From Bacteroidota bacterium (GTDB lineage Bacteria > Bacteroidota > Bacteroidia > Sphingobacteriales > Sphingobacteriaceae): a DNA stretch of 64,000 nt. The notes beneath the pieces were generated by a model. The model was not told the DNA's origin, did no database searches, and saw only the letters and a program-made list of their open reading frames with translations. Positions 51,226 to 60,669 of this stretch are shown in pieces; the stretch's first letter is position 1; each line of letters starts with the position of its first letter. Position numbers and translations under genes: made by a program. The stretch lies in assembly GCA_023450085.1 (NCBI GenBank), contig JAEXHI010000010.1, positions 85,160 through 149,159 on the forward strand, read 5' to 3'.

Positions 51226-52656
51226 ATGGAAAAAACTTGTACCGAAGTGTGGAATAGCTGTCTCCAAATTATTAAGGATAATATCCCGAATCAAAGTTTC
51301 AAAACTTGGTTCGAACCGATATCAGCCCTTAAGTTAGAAGGCAAGGTATTAACCATACAAGTACCTAGTTTATTTTTCTACGAATGGCTTGAGGAACATT
51401 ATGTTGGTTTACTCAGAAAAACGGTAAAAAAGCAGTTGGGAGATGAGGGTAGATTGGAGTATAACATCGTGGTTGATAAATCGTCGAACACAGGATCTCC
51501 GTATACGACTAATATGCCGTCAAATGGGAATGGTGCTGAAGCAAAAACACAGTCGATGCCAATTCCTGTATCTATCAATAAGGACATTAAAAACCCTTTC
51601 ATTATCCCAGGATTAAAAAAGCTGAACGTAGACCCTCAGCTAAATCCTAATTATACTTTTGATAACTACATTGAGGGAGATTGCAACCGTCTTGCCCGCT
51701 CAGCAGGTTACGCCGTGGCTGCAAAACCAGGAGGTACTTCCTTTAACCCTTTAATGATTTATGGCGGTGTAGGTTTAGGTAAAACCCACTTGGCCCAAGC
51801 TATTGGTAACGAAATTAAACGTAGTGTACCTGATAAATTGGTGATTTATGTTTCTTGTGAGAAATTCTGTCAGCAATTTGTTGACTCCCTAAAAAATAAC
51901 ACCATCAATGACTTTGTGAACTTTTACCAAGCCATGGATGTGATTATTATGGATGATGTGCATAACTTTGCGGGAAAAGAAAAAACACAGGATATTTTCT
52001 TTCATATCTTCAACCACTTACATCAATCAGGAAAACAGATCATTTTAACTTCTGATAAAGCGCCTAAAGATTTAGCTGGTTTAGAGGAAAGGTTGTTGAG
52101 CCGTTTTAAATGGGGCCTATCGGCAGATTTGCAAGTGCCAGATTTGGAAACTCGTGTGGCTATCCTTAAAAAGAAGATGTATGCCGATGGTATTGAACTG
52201 CCGGGAGAGGTGATTGAATATGTAGCACACAACATTGATAACAACGTACGTGAGCTAGAAGGAGCAATGGTTTCATTGTTGGCACAATCTACTTTGAATA
52301 AGAAAGACATTGATTTAGCGTTAGCTAAACAGATGTTAAAGAACTTTATCAAAAACACCTCGAAAGAAATTTCGATGGAATACATACAGAAATTGGTTTG
52401 CGAGTACTTTGAAGTACCAGTGGAAATGGTGAAATCGCAAACACGTAAACGCGAAATTGTACAGGCCCGTCAAATATCGATGTACCTGTCTAAGAGCCAT
52501 ACTAAATCCTCTCTAAAAACAATTGGCGCTTTCTTTGGTGGTAGAGACCACTCTACAGTAATTTACGCTTGCCAAACCGTTGAAGATTTGATTGAAACAG
52601 ACAAGAAATTTAAAGCATACGTGAACGATATTCAGAAGAAACTGAAAATGAGCTAA
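51226..52656 (+). CDS. dnaA: Chromosomal replication initiator protein DnaA
   Basis: 476 residues. Domain I (1-80), a linker, the AAA+ domain with Walker A GGVGLGKTH (180-188) and VIIMDDVHNF, and domain IV with the box-binding signature FFGGRDHSTVIYA near 440. It opens oriC. It is followed by a bidirectional terminator. Confidence 0.97.
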   Translation: MEKTCTEVWNSCLQIIKDNIPNQSFKTWFEPISALKLEGKVLTIQVPSLFFYEWLEEHYVGLLRKTVKKQLGDEGRLEYNIVVDKSSNTGSPYTTNMPSNGNGAEAKTQSMPIPVSINKDIKNPFIIPGLKKLNVDPQLNPNYTFDNYIEGDCNRLARSAGYAVAAKPGGTSFNPLMIYGGVGLGKTHLAQAIGNEIKRSVPDKLVIYVSCEKFCQQFVDSLKNNTINDFVNFYQAMDVIIMDDVHNFAGKEKTQDIFFHIFNHLHQSGKQIILTSDKAPKDLAGLEERLLSRFKWGLSADLQVPDLETRVAILKKKMYADGIELPGEVIEYVAHNIDNNVRELEGAMVSLLAQSTLNKKDIDLALAKQMLKNFIKNTSKEISMEYIQKLVCEYFEVPVEMVKSQTRKREIVQARQISMYLSKSHTKSSLKTIGAFFGGRDHSTVIYACQTVEDLIETDKKFKAYVNDIQKKLKMS

Positions 52657-52672
52657 GCTTTAAGATATACAT

Positions 52673-52702
52673 AAAAAAGTCCCGAACGTTCGGGACTTTT
52701 TT
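52673..52702. terminator. Bidirectional terminator between dnaA and the LytTR gene
   Basis: A perfect 30-base palindrome: AAAAAAGTCCCGAAC (52673-52687) and its complement (52688-52702), T-run on both strands. Confidence 0.9.
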
Positions 52703-52705
52703 GTT

Positions 52706-53425
52706 TTAATGATTGGCTGAAATCAACTGATAAAAACCATCTCGATAAACATCGCCAAGTGGAATAACCGCATCGACAATATAAATCCTACTTCTTTCAA
52801 TGCTGTTGATTTTATTGAGGGCTACCATATAAGATTTGTGCACCCTGGCAAACTGCTTTTTGGGAAGCTGTTCTTCCATCTTCTTCATGTTTTGCAAGGA
52901 AATGATCCTCTCTGTTGTGGTATAGATGGCCACATAATTTTGCATGCCTTCTATGTATAAAATATCATCGTTGTTGATCTTAACCAGTTTGTATTCCGTT
53001 TTTACAAAAATATAGTCAGCTGCAGGTGCAGTCTCCACAATTTGTTTGACTATTTGAGGTTCATTTTTGGCGTTAAAGTAATGCTGCGCTTTCTGGACTG
53101 CTTTGTAAAACCGTTCGAAAGAAATAGGCTTCAACAAATAGTCGATGGCATCATTTTCAAAACCATCTAAAGCGTACTCACTATAAGCGGTAGTTAAAAT
53201 GATTTTACACTTGCCCTGTACAATTTTCATGAATTGAACACCATTTAGTTGTGGCATTTGGATGTCCAGAAAAACAAGGTCTACTTCATTTTTCATAATG
53301 TATTCCAACGCTTCTAAAGGATTGGTACTAGAGAAAACTAAACTCAGATCGGGCACCTTACTGATGTAGTCATTTAAGATATCAATAGCAAGGGGTTTGT
53401 CATCTACAACTATGCAACGAATCAT
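52706..53425 (-). CDS. LytTR-family response regulator
   Basis: 239 residues. Receiver domain with DD at 8-9, phosphoacceptor D54 (VFLDIQMP) and Lys in YLLKPIS; LytTR DNA-binding domain from about 135 (YIFVKTEYKLVKI...ARVHKSYMVALNKI). It acts with the LytS-type kinase encoded directly upstream (ATGA overlap), and probably controls the divergent S41 genes or itself. Confidence 0.92.
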   Translation of the reverse strand: MIRCIVVDDKPLAIDILNDYISKVPDLSLVFSSTNPLEALEYIMKNEVDLVFLDIQMPQLNGVQFMKIVQGKCKIILTTAYSEYALDGFENDAIDYLLKPISFERFYKAVQKAQHYFNAKNEPQIVKQIVETAPAADYIFVKTEYKLVKINNDDILYIEGMQNYVAIYTTTERIISLQNMKKMEEQLPKKQFARVHKSYMVALNKINSIERSRIYIVDAVIPLGDVYRDGFYQLISANH

Positions 53426-54465
53426 GTCCAGTTTAATTTTAAGGTTACCGTAAAAGTATCATTCTCATCTGTAATTTGAAGCTGGTATTTTTCTGGATAA
53501 ATTAAAGCAAGCCTTCTTTGAACATTTGATAAACCAATACCACCAGTTTGGTCTTTTTGGTCATGATTTTTTTTGTTCGATACTTTAAAGTCCAAATGAT
53601 GAGTATTGATAGAGATTACAATAAGGATTGGGTTTTCTGGATCATTGATTACTCCATGTTTAAAAGCATTTTCAACAAAGTTGATCAGTATTAATGGTGC
53701 AATTTGTTGTTGACCTACGGTGCCCTTAATTTCCAGATCGATAAAGGCATTTCCCTTTTGCCCAATTTCAAATAATTCGATAACGTTTTTGAGGTAATCA
53801 ATTTCTTTTCCAATCAATGCAAATTTATCATTGCTCTCCTTTAGCATGTAACGCAGCAAAGCCGAAAGTTTTAGAACTGCCTCGGGAGCTTCCTTAGCCT
53901 TTTGATAGGTGAGTGCATAAATATCATTTAAGGTGTTGAACAGAAAGTGCGGATTGATCTGTGATTTTAAATATGCTAATTCTGTAATGGCTTGTTCCTT
54001 TTCTAAAGCTTCTTGTTTCTGTTGTGTTTCAAAAAATGCGTTGACATAACTAATAGCTAAGCTAAAAAATACGTACACGTAGTTCTCAAAAATTAAAGTT
54101 TGAAAAGAGAGCCAGAAATTTAGTTTATCGAGATAAGCATAGGAATACCAACCAAATTTTTGAGGTAAGATTACGGCATATACGTAGTGATGTGCAGGTG
54201 CTAGAATTAAGAAGAGTACAAAAACGGAAAGGATGTATAAGAATATTCTTTTGGTCTTAACCAGTTTTGGAACCAGTAATAGGAAATTGGTGTAAAATAT
54301 ACAAAGTGGAAATATTAAAGTGATCAGCTTTACAGTTAAAATACTGGCCACCGCCGAAAAAGTAAGCTCATCTATATTATAGGTTTGGAAACCGAAGAGT
54401 AATTCTTTAAGCCAAAGAATTAGCCAATAGCCAATATGTAAGTAAACAAAATGTGATTTCTTCAT
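53422..54465 (-). CDS. LytS-type sensor histidine kinase
   Basis: 347 residues. Four membrane helices (about 10-28, 40-65, 75-100, 120-145), then the His_kinase (PF06580) motif QINPHFLFNTL with His173, and an ATPase domain with NFVENAFKHG and GGIGLSNVQRRL. No periplasmic sensor domain of size, so the signal is probably sensed in the membrane. Translationally coupled to the LytTR gene. Confidence 0.92.
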   Translation of the reverse strand: MKKSHFVYLHIGYWLILWLKELLFGFQTYNIDELTFSAVASILTVKLITLIFPLCIFYTNFLLLVPKLVKTKRIFLYILSVFVLFLILAPAHHYVYAVILPQKFGWYSYAYLDKLNFWLSFQTLIFENYVYVFFSLAISYVNAFFETQQKQEALEKEQAITELAYLKSQINPHFLFNTLNDIYALTYQKAKEAPEAVLKLSALLRYMLKESNDKFALIGKEIDYLKNVIELFEIGQKGNAFIDLEIKGTVGQQQIAPLILINFVENAFKHGVINDPENPILIVISINTHHLDFKVSNKKNHDQKDQTGGIGLSNVQRRLALIYPEKYQLQITDENDTFTVTLKLNWT

Positions 54466-54680
54466 GAATAAGTTTTGCTAAAAATAGCATAATCAATGCT
54501 GAAGTAGATTAACTAATGTACCAATGCCCAATATTTATACATCAAAAAGGTTTAATTGAGGTTGAATTGGATTTTGGTAGTGTTGGACCTTTTGTCAATA
54601 AAAAATAGAGGTTGGTCAATTCTCTTAATACAAAGCTGTTTTGAAACTGCAGTTTTGAAGGAAATAAAGAAATTAAATTT

Positions 54681-56450
54681 ATGAAAAAGATCATCTATAC
54701 CTTATTGTTATGTTTCGCTTGTTTCGTAACACGTGCCCAGAACATTAATGAAGCCGACAAGTTTTTGCTCTTTATCAAAACTTGGAATTTCCTGAAATAC
54801 AACCATCAGAAAATTACTGCTGGAAAAATCGATGCTGATTCTTTTTTCTTGGCCAAATATGAGCAAGTACAAAACATTAAAACACTGGAGGAACTTAATC
54901 AGGTGTTTATTCATACCATCCAATCGCTTGGCAGCTTGAAGGTCAATTCAGCATTGCCACAAGCTAACATGAAAAATATCATAAAAATTAATCCATTACA
55001 TCGTTGGTATGTGAAAAGTAAAGACTTGAATGATGCTCTAAAAAGGCTATTACTTGAGGTTTATAATGGCAGAGATATTGGCAGTAATTATTATGTGCCC
55101 AAACTCAACTATCACACAGAGATTCCAAATGAAAAAAAATACGTTTTCGAGGCATCTGTGAATTTACCGGAGCCCATGCGGCTTTTAGCTTTGGCAAAAT
55201 TGCAGGGGGTAATTGATTATTTGGATCCGCATCATAACTTGATGAAAGAAAACTGGGATGTGGTGATCAAAAGAAATATCCTGCTGTTTAAAAATTGTGT
55301 TTCGAGAATGGAATACGAAGTTTTGATCTTGAAAATTGTAGCAAACTTAAACGATTCGCACTCCTATAATCGATTTTATGCAGACTTAAAGTTTAAGGGC
55401 CAAATTTTTAAGAATATGTTTTATCCGCCTTTCGATTATCAAATTATGGACAACCGTATTCTAGTAACGGGAATCATTTTACCTGAAGTTTGCAAGGAAG
55501 CGGGAATCAATGTTGGAGATTGGATTATAGAAATTAATGGACAAACTGTTAAGGCTAGAGTTGATACGTTGAGTGGATTGCTGTCTACATCCAATAGGAA
55601 TACCTTAATTACAAACTTGAATAACTACAGTACCAATTTCATTTGGGGTTCAGACGTCTCCGATGTTAACTTAAAAACCTCAGGTGGTAAAGCGTCTGGC
55701 GCTGTAGCAGTAAAATTCGTTGCTTTAAGCGATAAGCCCGCTCTAGAAAAAATCAATGCTTTTTTCCAAAATAAAGCGGAAGCATCTAATAAGGTGAAAG
55801 GTTTTATGCTGTTGGATAATGACATTGCTTATTTCAATATTGATAAAATTATTCAATTGATAGAAAATGTAGCGGATGGTAAAATAGAAGGCCATATCGA
55901 TTCTATTTTGAATTTGGCGGCTAAGCAAAAGGCAATTATTTTCGACATGAGGGGTTACCCTCAATGGTCTGGGTTTATGTATACTTATTTATATAAGAAA
56001 TTTGGTTCATTGGACGATCGCTTTGCTAAATATGTTAAAGCTGATTTAAATAATATAGGAACTTATAATTGGATCAATTCGCCTGAAGTTTACAACAATG
56101 CTAACGTTGTGCCTGAACATGTGGTTTTTAAAGGTAAGGTAGCTATTATCGTGAATGCCAGAACACGCAGTTTGTCGGAATGGAATACCATGGGTCTTCA
56201 ATCGATGTTCCCAAATGCAATTACCATTGGTGAACAAACTTCGGGAGGTGATGGTGATGAAAAGCATTTTAATATTCCTGGTAATTATAAAATATACTTT
56301 ACAGGTAATGCCATTTATTACAACGATGGTACTCCTGCCCAAGGCGTTGGAGTAAGGATTAACCATAAACTTAAGCCAACGAAAGCTGATATTCTTGAAG
56401 GGAGAGATACTTTTCTAGAGTATGCGATTGAGAAAGTTGGAAAACCATAA
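54681..56450 (+). CDS. Secreted S41-family peptidase with PDZ-like domain
   Basis: 589 residues with signal peptide (cleavage near TRAQ). A long helical N-terminal part, LNDSHSYNRF with His227, a PDZ-like domain (about 250-310), then the S41 core with FDMRGYP and the catalytic Ser499 in RSLSE. A His at DSHS suggests a Ser-His arrangement as in tricorn or NSR-like members rather than the Ser-Lys dyad of CtpA. Divergent from the LytS/LytTR pair and 16 bases before a second S41 gene. Confidence 0.87.
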   Translation: MKKIIYTLLLCFACFVTRAQNINEADKFLLFIKTWNFLKYNHQKITAGKIDADSFFLAKYEQVQNIKTLEELNQVFIHTIQSLGSLKVNSALPQANMKNIIKINPLHRWYVKSKDLNDALKRLLLEVYNGRDIGSNYYVPKLNYHTEIPNEKKYVFEASVNLPEPMRLLALAKLQGVIDYLDPHHNLMKENWDVVIKRNILLFKNCVSRMEYEVLILKIVANLNDSHSYNRFYADLKFKGQIFKNMFYPPFDYQIMDNRILVTGIILPEVCKEAGINVGDWIIEINGQTVKARVDTLSGLLSTSNRNTLITNLNNYSTNFIWGSDVSDVNLKTSGGKASGAVAVKFVALSDKPALEKINAFFQNKAEASNKVKGFMLLDNDIAYFNIDKIIQLIENVADGKIEGHIDSILNLAAKQKAIIFDMRGYPQWSGFMYTYLYKKFGSLDDRFAKYVKADLNNIGTYNWINSPEVYNNANVVPEHVVFKGKVAIIVNARTRSLSEWNTMGLQSMFPNAITIGEQTSGGDGDEKHFNIPGNYKIYFTGNAIYYNDGTPAQGVGVRINHKLKPTKADILEGRDTFLEYAIEKVGKP

Positions 56451-56466
56451 ATAGGAGATACAGAAA

Positions 56467-57498
56467 ATGAAAAAAAATATTTTAGTCGTGCTTTTCTTGC
56501 TCGTATTTGTAAGAACTAACGCACAAGAGAATATGGTTAAACTGGGGAAAAGTAAAGCCGATAGCATTAAGCTTTATTTAAAAAAAGCATTGGATCTAAT
56601 GAAAAAAAGATCTGTGAACAGTAATAAATTAAACTGGGAAGAAATTTATAAAGAAGCTAATATGGCTGTTGAAAATGCGAAAACAATAACAGATACCTAT
56701 CCGATCATCAAAAAGACCTTGCTTAAGTTGGAAGATAGTCACTCTAAATTCTTTTCACCTAAACAGGTGGAAGCTTATTTGTTGGGGTATAGAAAAACAG
56801 GACAACAATTCCCAGAAATGAAGTCGGCTATGTTAGAAGGTGGCTATGCTTATGTCCAACTGCCTGCTTTTGCTAGCTTTAACTTTGAAGAGTGGGATGA
56901 ATATGTGAAAACCTTTTGGAATAAAATTGCCGAATTGGAATCGAAACATCCAAAAGGCTGGATCATTGATGTCCGCGATAATGAGGGAGGAATGTTTGCA
57001 CCAATGTACGCTGCCATCTCGCCATTTTTAAACCAAAGCAAAGTGATAGGTTGGAAGGATGGATTTGGAAAGTATGTTTTTATGAATTTTAAAAACGGTA
57101 AATTCTATGAGAACAACTTGGCGAGGTATCAATTTAGATTAGGTGATCAGAAAATCAAGATAGCGAAAGTCCCAGCGGTAATACTTATTAACCAAGGAAC
57201 GGGAAGTAGTGGGGAGTTTGCAGCAATATCCTTCGTTGGACAGAAGAATGTTTCCTTTGTTGGAACAAAAACGACTGGATTAACCTCCGCTAATCAGGAG
57301 CATAAATTAGCTGATGGCGCATTTTTAGTGCTAACAGAAGGAAATACGGTGGATAGAAATAAGAAAGAATATGCAGAAGTAGGAAAGGGATTACAACCTG
57401 ACTATGCGGTTGATAATATTGGTTCGCCTAAAAGCAATGAGGATGCCTATTTAAAAAAGGCAATAGAAGTGATTAATAAAAAACGAAGCACTCCTTAG
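56467..57498 (+). CDS. Second secreted S41-family peptidase, compact form
   Basis: 343 residues with signal peptide (TNAQ). No PDZ domain. His92 in EDSHSKF, VRDNEGG (169-175) and Ser248 in GTGSSGE. Size and layout recall the nisin-resistance protease NSR, a S41 enzyme with a His/Ser dyad, though similarity outside the motifs is not established. Co-transcribed with the larger S41 gene. Confidence 0.87.
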   Translation: MKKNILVVLFLLVFVRTNAQENMVKLGKSKADSIKLYLKKALDLMKKRSVNSNKLNWEEIYKEANMAVENAKTITDTYPIIKKTLLKLEDSHSKFFSPKQVEAYLLGYRKTGQQFPEMKSAMLEGGYAYVQLPAFASFNFEEWDEYVKTFWNKIAELESKHPKGWIIDVRDNEGGMFAPMYAAISPFLNQSKVIGWKDGFGKYVFMNFKNGKFYENNLARYQFRLGDQKIKIAKVPAVILINQGTGSSGEFAAISFVGQKNVSFVGTKTTGLTSANQEHKLADGAFLVLTEGNTVDRNKKEYAEVGKGLQPDYAVDNIGSPKSNEDAYLKKAIEVINKKRSTP

Positions 57499-57514
57499 TA
57501 GGGTAAGGAGTGCT
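57478..57514 (-). terminator. Terminator of the Nudix gene, overlapping the S41 stop
   Basis: AGCACTCCTTA (57487-57497) pairs with TAAGGAGTGCT (57504-57514), loop GTAGGG. On the minus strand it is followed by TCG and six T. The stem covers the last codons of the S41 gene. Confidence 0.75.
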
Positions 57515-57519
57515 AATTA

Positions 57520-58074
57520 TTAAAGATATGGTTCTTGCAAAGCTGCTAATCCATAAAATAGAGCAGCAGTATGCAAAGCTTGATCAAGCTTGTTATCTTT
57601 TAGCAACTGCTTTACCTCATCAATACTGTAAAGTTCTACATTTAAAATTTCATGCTCATCTAAATGTTGTTCGTGGGTTTTTACACCACCTTTTAGTAAA
57701 TAGGTAAAGGTTTTATTGATTGATGTTGCTGGGTTAGGGTATAAAGTTGCAATTAATTCACAACTATCAAAGCTATATCCCGTTTCCTCCAACAATTCCC
57801 TTTTAATGGCTGCTTCCGGTGCTTCGCCATCATCAATTACACCACCTGGTATTTCTAATGAGATGATGTCTGCAGCAAAACGATACTGGCGGACCAAAAT
57901 CATTTGATTGTCCTCAGTTAATGCCACTGCATTTACCCAATCTGGATATTCTAATACATAATAATCGTCTTTAACGGCACCATTCTGAAGTTTGCAGGTG
58001 TCTACCCTAAGTGTAGCCCATTTTTCCTGCACTAAATATTTAGAGGCAAGTTTTTGCCATTTTTTTATTTCCAT
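57520..58074 (-). CDS. Nudix hydrolase, ADP-ribose pyrophosphatase type
   Basis: 184 residues. The Nudix box GX5EX7REUXEEXG is complete at 78-100 (GVIDDGE, then RELLEETGY). The preceding VRQYRFAADIISLEIPGG is typical of ADP-ribose pyrophosphatases. It hydrolyses nucleoside diphosphate sugars; the exact substrate is not certain. Confidence 0.9.
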   Translation of the reverse strand: MEIKKWQKLASKYLVQEKWATLRVDTCKLQNGAVKDDYYVLEYPDWVNAVALTEDNQMILVRQYRFAADIISLEIPGGVIDDGEAPEAAIKRELLEETGYSFDSCELIATLYPNPATSINKTFTYLLKGGVKTHEQHLDEHEILNVELYSIDEVKQLLKDNKLDQALHTAALFYGLAALQEPYL

Positions 58075-58115
58075 TGATAATTTTCGCTTTATTCTTTGAT
58101 CTTTCGTCTTTGTTC

Positions 58116-58502
58116 CTAAAGGTACTGCTGTATAATTTCCTGTCTGTGAAAATTAACCAAATGCACAATCTTATGTTTTTCGGCCAAAACTTTATAAATA
58201 AGGTTTAACCTAGGGGCAACTAAAGCGTTTCGTTGAGGGCTAATGCCTAGCTCATAGTAAAGAAATTCACTAAGAGAATCTAGTTTTTCAGCAGGAAGAT
58301 CTGTCTCGTTCAGCCAATTTTCAAATGCTGTAATATCACTATCCTCTAAAATAGCAGGAGATAGCTTAAATGAATTTTCTATGGTTTCGTTAAAAAGTGC
58401 ATTCGCCTTCGCTAAATCCCCCTCTAATTTCAGTCCCATAATTCTGGCCAAAACTTGAGCAAGTCTTTCTATCTCTGCAGTAATTAAATCTTTTCTGTAC
58501 AT
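58116..58502 (-). CDS. DUF6483-like helical protein
   Basis: 128 residues, all helical: it starts MYRKDLITAEIERLAQVLAR and has ISPQRNALVAPRLNLI in the middle. Tentatively DUF6483, from memory. Cytoplasmic, function unknown. It lies between the Nudix gene and the TPM operon on the same strand. Confidence 0.55.
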   Translation of the reverse strand: MYRKDLITAEIERLAQVLARIMGLKLEGDLAKANALFNETIENSFKLSPAILEDSDITAFENWLNETDLPAEKLDSLSEFLYYELGISPQRNALVAPRLNLIYKVLAEKHKIVHLVNFHRQEIIQQYL

Positions 58503-58568
58503 TTTAGTTTAAATGTTTGAAAGCTGTAATGTTGTGGGCAATCGTAATTCTAAAATCGTAATTTGGTT

Positions 58569-59345
58569 TTACCAACTACCACTACTTCCGCCACCGCCAA
58601 AGCTTCCACCTCCAAATCCTCCGAAGCCGCCACCTCCGCTTCCGCCACCGAAACCTCCACCAAATCCTCCGCCTGAGTTGCCACGACCACCGCCGAACAA
58701 TAAGCCCCAGAAAAGTGCTTCAGAAACTCCGCGACCTCCTATGACTTGACCGCCTCCGCCGCCACCGCCTCGTTTGAGGAGAAGGATAACGACTACGATG
58801 ATGATCAGTACAATTAAGCCAGAGCCTGCACCGCCAACACCTTTTTTAGCTTTCGGCTTGTCGTTTTTGTATTCACCTTTAATCAGTGAAATGATGGAAT
58901 TTGTTCCAGCCTCTATGCCTTGATAATAATTACCTTCTTTAAAAAAGGGCTTGATGTCATTTTCTATAATCCTTTTGGTATAGATATCAGGTAATGCCCC
59001 TTCTAGTCCGTAACCCGTTTGGATAGACATTTTGCGATCGCCGAGTGCAATCAGCAGTACAACCCCGTTATTTTTTTCTTTTCCGCCCACGCCCCATTTC
59101 CGCCCAAGCTGGTAAGCATATTCGTTAATGTCATAATCTCCAACAGATTTGAGGATAACTACGGCAATTTGGTTCGATGTCGAGTCGTCAAATGCCACCA
59201 ACTTTCTTTCTAAGTTTGCAATTTCTCCTGAAGATAAAGTATTGGTATAATCGTTAACTAGGGTGCTAGATTTTTCTGGAAATTTTTGAGAAAAACCAAC
59301 TACAGACGATAACAGCAGGGTTATTAAAAGAAATATTCTTTTCAT
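58569..59345 (-). CDS. TPM-domain protein with Gly-rich tail (YgcG-like)
   Basis: 258 residues. Signal peptide (GFSQ), TPM phosphatase-type domain (about 25-160, with LVNDYTNTLSSGE and GYGLEGALPD), a membrane helix (about 173-190) and a Gly/Ser-rich C-terminus of about 65 residues made of GGG and GGFGGG units. Such proteins pair with LemA and are of uncertain function. Third gene of the lemA-TPM-TPM operon. Confidence 0.87.
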   Translation of the reverse strand: MKRIFLLITLLLSSVVGFSQKFPEKSSTLVNDYTNTLSSGEIANLERKLVAFDDSTSNQIAVVILKSVGDYDINEYAYQLGRKWGVGGKEKNNGVVLLIALGDRKMSIQTGYGLEGALPDIYTKRIIENDIKPFFKEGNYYQGIEAGTNSIISLIKGEYKNDKPKAKKGVGGAGSGLIVLIIIVVVILLLKRGGGGGGGQVIGGRGVSEALFWGLLFGGGRGNSGGGFGGGFGGGSGGGGFGGFGGGSFGGGGSSGSW

Positions 59346-59385
59346 CTTATTATAAGTAGGTGATGATAGATAAATTCAAAATGCC

Positions 59386-59823
59386 CTAAGGACGTTGATC
59401 TAAGAAGACAATGTCGTTAGGTAATTCGTTCACATCATCGTTTTTATGAGGGAAAAATGTAGATAGCTTTTCGCCAGCTAATGCAATCCCTGCTATAATG
59501 CCATCACAAAGATTGTTAGACATAAAATGAGCTTTCATTGCCGTTTTGGTCGTTTCCCAAAAATCGGGAGGAACTAAGTTGTTAATTCCCTGGTCGCCAA
59601 TAATGGCAAATTTATGATCTTCGGTTGCAAGGTAAATCAGCACACCGTTATGCTGCGAAGTTTGATCCATCCCCAATTCGTGGAAATAAACAGTAGCCCT
59701 TTCATAAGCATCGCCCTTGCAATGTTTCTCAACAGCAATTCTGATCTCGCCAGAAGTAGCTTTTTCAGCTTCGGTAATGGCGTTGGCAATTAGTTCTTGT
59801 TCTTTGGTAGTGAAAATAGACAT
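59386..59823 (-). CDS. Short TPM-domain protein
   Basis: 145 residues: a TPM domain without signal or Gly tail (ATSGEIRIAVEKHC, then HNGVLIYLATEDHKFAIIGD and NNLCDGIIAGI). In related clusters it lies between lemA and the long TPM protein, as here. Probably cytoplasmic. Function unknown. Confidence 0.85.
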   Translation of the reverse strand: MSIFTTKEQELIANAITEAEKATSGEIRIAVEKHCKGDAYERATVYFHELGMDQTSQHNGVLIYLATEDHKFAIIGDQGINNLVPPDFWETTKTAMKAHFMSNNLCDGIIAGIALAGEKLSTFFPHKNDDVNELPNDIVFLDQRP

Positions 59824-59841
59824 CGGATTAAATAAAAATTA

Positions 59842-59883
59842 AGGGTAATGTATGCTTAAACAATGTAAGATATACATTACCCT
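59842..59883 (-). promoter_or_regulatory. 12-bp hairpin between lemA and the first TPM gene
   Basis: AGGGTAATGTAT (59842-59853) pairs with ATACATTACCCT (59872-59883). On the minus strand TTAATTTTTATTT follows, so it may act as a partial terminator or RNA stability element after lemA. Confidence 0.55.
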
Positions 59884-59903
59884 ATAAAAAGGTTGCTTTA
59901 TAA

Positions 59904-60488
59904 CTAAAATTCTACTTTTGGAGCATTTTGTGCACCAGCGTCAGCTTTAAAAGCTGCTTTTTGCGAGAAGCCAAACAATCCAGCAGTAAGATTATTAGGG
60001 AATGATCTTACTTTGGTGTTGAAAACCTGTACCGCATCATTAAAATCTTTACGGGCAACAGTAATTCTGTTTTCGGTTCCTTCCAGTTGTGCAGAAAGAT
60101 CGCTAAACTGTTGTGTAGCCTTTAATTCAGGATAGTTTTCTGTTAAAACCATTAGTTTGCCTAATGCTTGAGTAATTTGACTTTGTGCAGCTTGATATTT
60201 TTCAATATTTTCCGCATTCAGTTTATTAGGATCGATAGTGATTTTGCTAGCATTAGAGCGCGCTTCAATTACGGCTGTTAAAGTGCTTTGTTCAAATTTA
60301 GCGGCTCCTTTAACTGTGCTTACCAAATTAGGGATTAAATCGGCCCTGCGTTGGTATTGTGTTTCTACCTGTGCCCATTTGTTAACTACCGTTTCATCCA
60401 AACTAACCAAATTATTGTAACCATTACAACCGCTAACCACGGCTAGCAAAAGGACAATCGCAACAATTCCAATGATAACTTTTTTCAT
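59904..60488 (-). CDS. LemA-family protein
   Basis: 194 residues. N-terminal membrane segment ending VVSGC (lipobox-like, Cys21), then coiled helices with NKWAQVETQYQRRADLIPNLV and LTENYPELKA, the LemA hallmarks. Head of the lemA-TPM-TPM operon. Function in the envelope is not defined. Confidence 0.92.
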   Translation of the reverse strand: MKKVIIGIVAIVLLLAVVSGCNGYNNLVSLDETVVNKWAQVETQYQRRADLIPNLVSTVKGAAKFEQSTLTAVIEARSNASKITIDPNKLNAENIEKYQAAQSQITQALGKLMVLTENYPELKATQQFSDLSAQLEGTENRITVARKDFNDAVQVFNTKVRSFPNNLTAGLFGFSQKAAFKADAGAQNAPKVEF

Positions 60489-60629
60489 GTTATTTCTTTT
60501 TTAGGTTTTTATTTAATGTTTAGATATCAATATTCGTTCCTTGTTACCAGAACAAACAAAAAACTGACAACTTGCCATATTTAATAACAAGATAAGCATA
60601 AAAACAATTTTACCATCAAGCTAATTTGC

Positions 60630-60637
60630 TAATTTTG
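60630..60637 (+). promoter_or_regulatory. -7 box (TAATTTTG) of the FAD dehydrogenase gene
   Basis: TAATTTTG fits TAnnTTTG. The GTG at 60640 lies three bases after it, too close to be transcribed, so ATG 60670 is the start. Confidence 0.55.
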
Positions 60638-60669
60638 CAGTGTTCGAGATAAAAACTCGACTCACCATT

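Noticed and set aside
52656..52702. Attachment site or inverted repeat of an insertion element after dnaA
   Set aside because: The perfect palindrome with T-runs on both strands is fully explained as a bidirectional terminator between converging genes.
58513..58749. Proline-rich plus-strand frame
   Set aside because: It is the antisense of the glycine-rich tail of the TPM protein.
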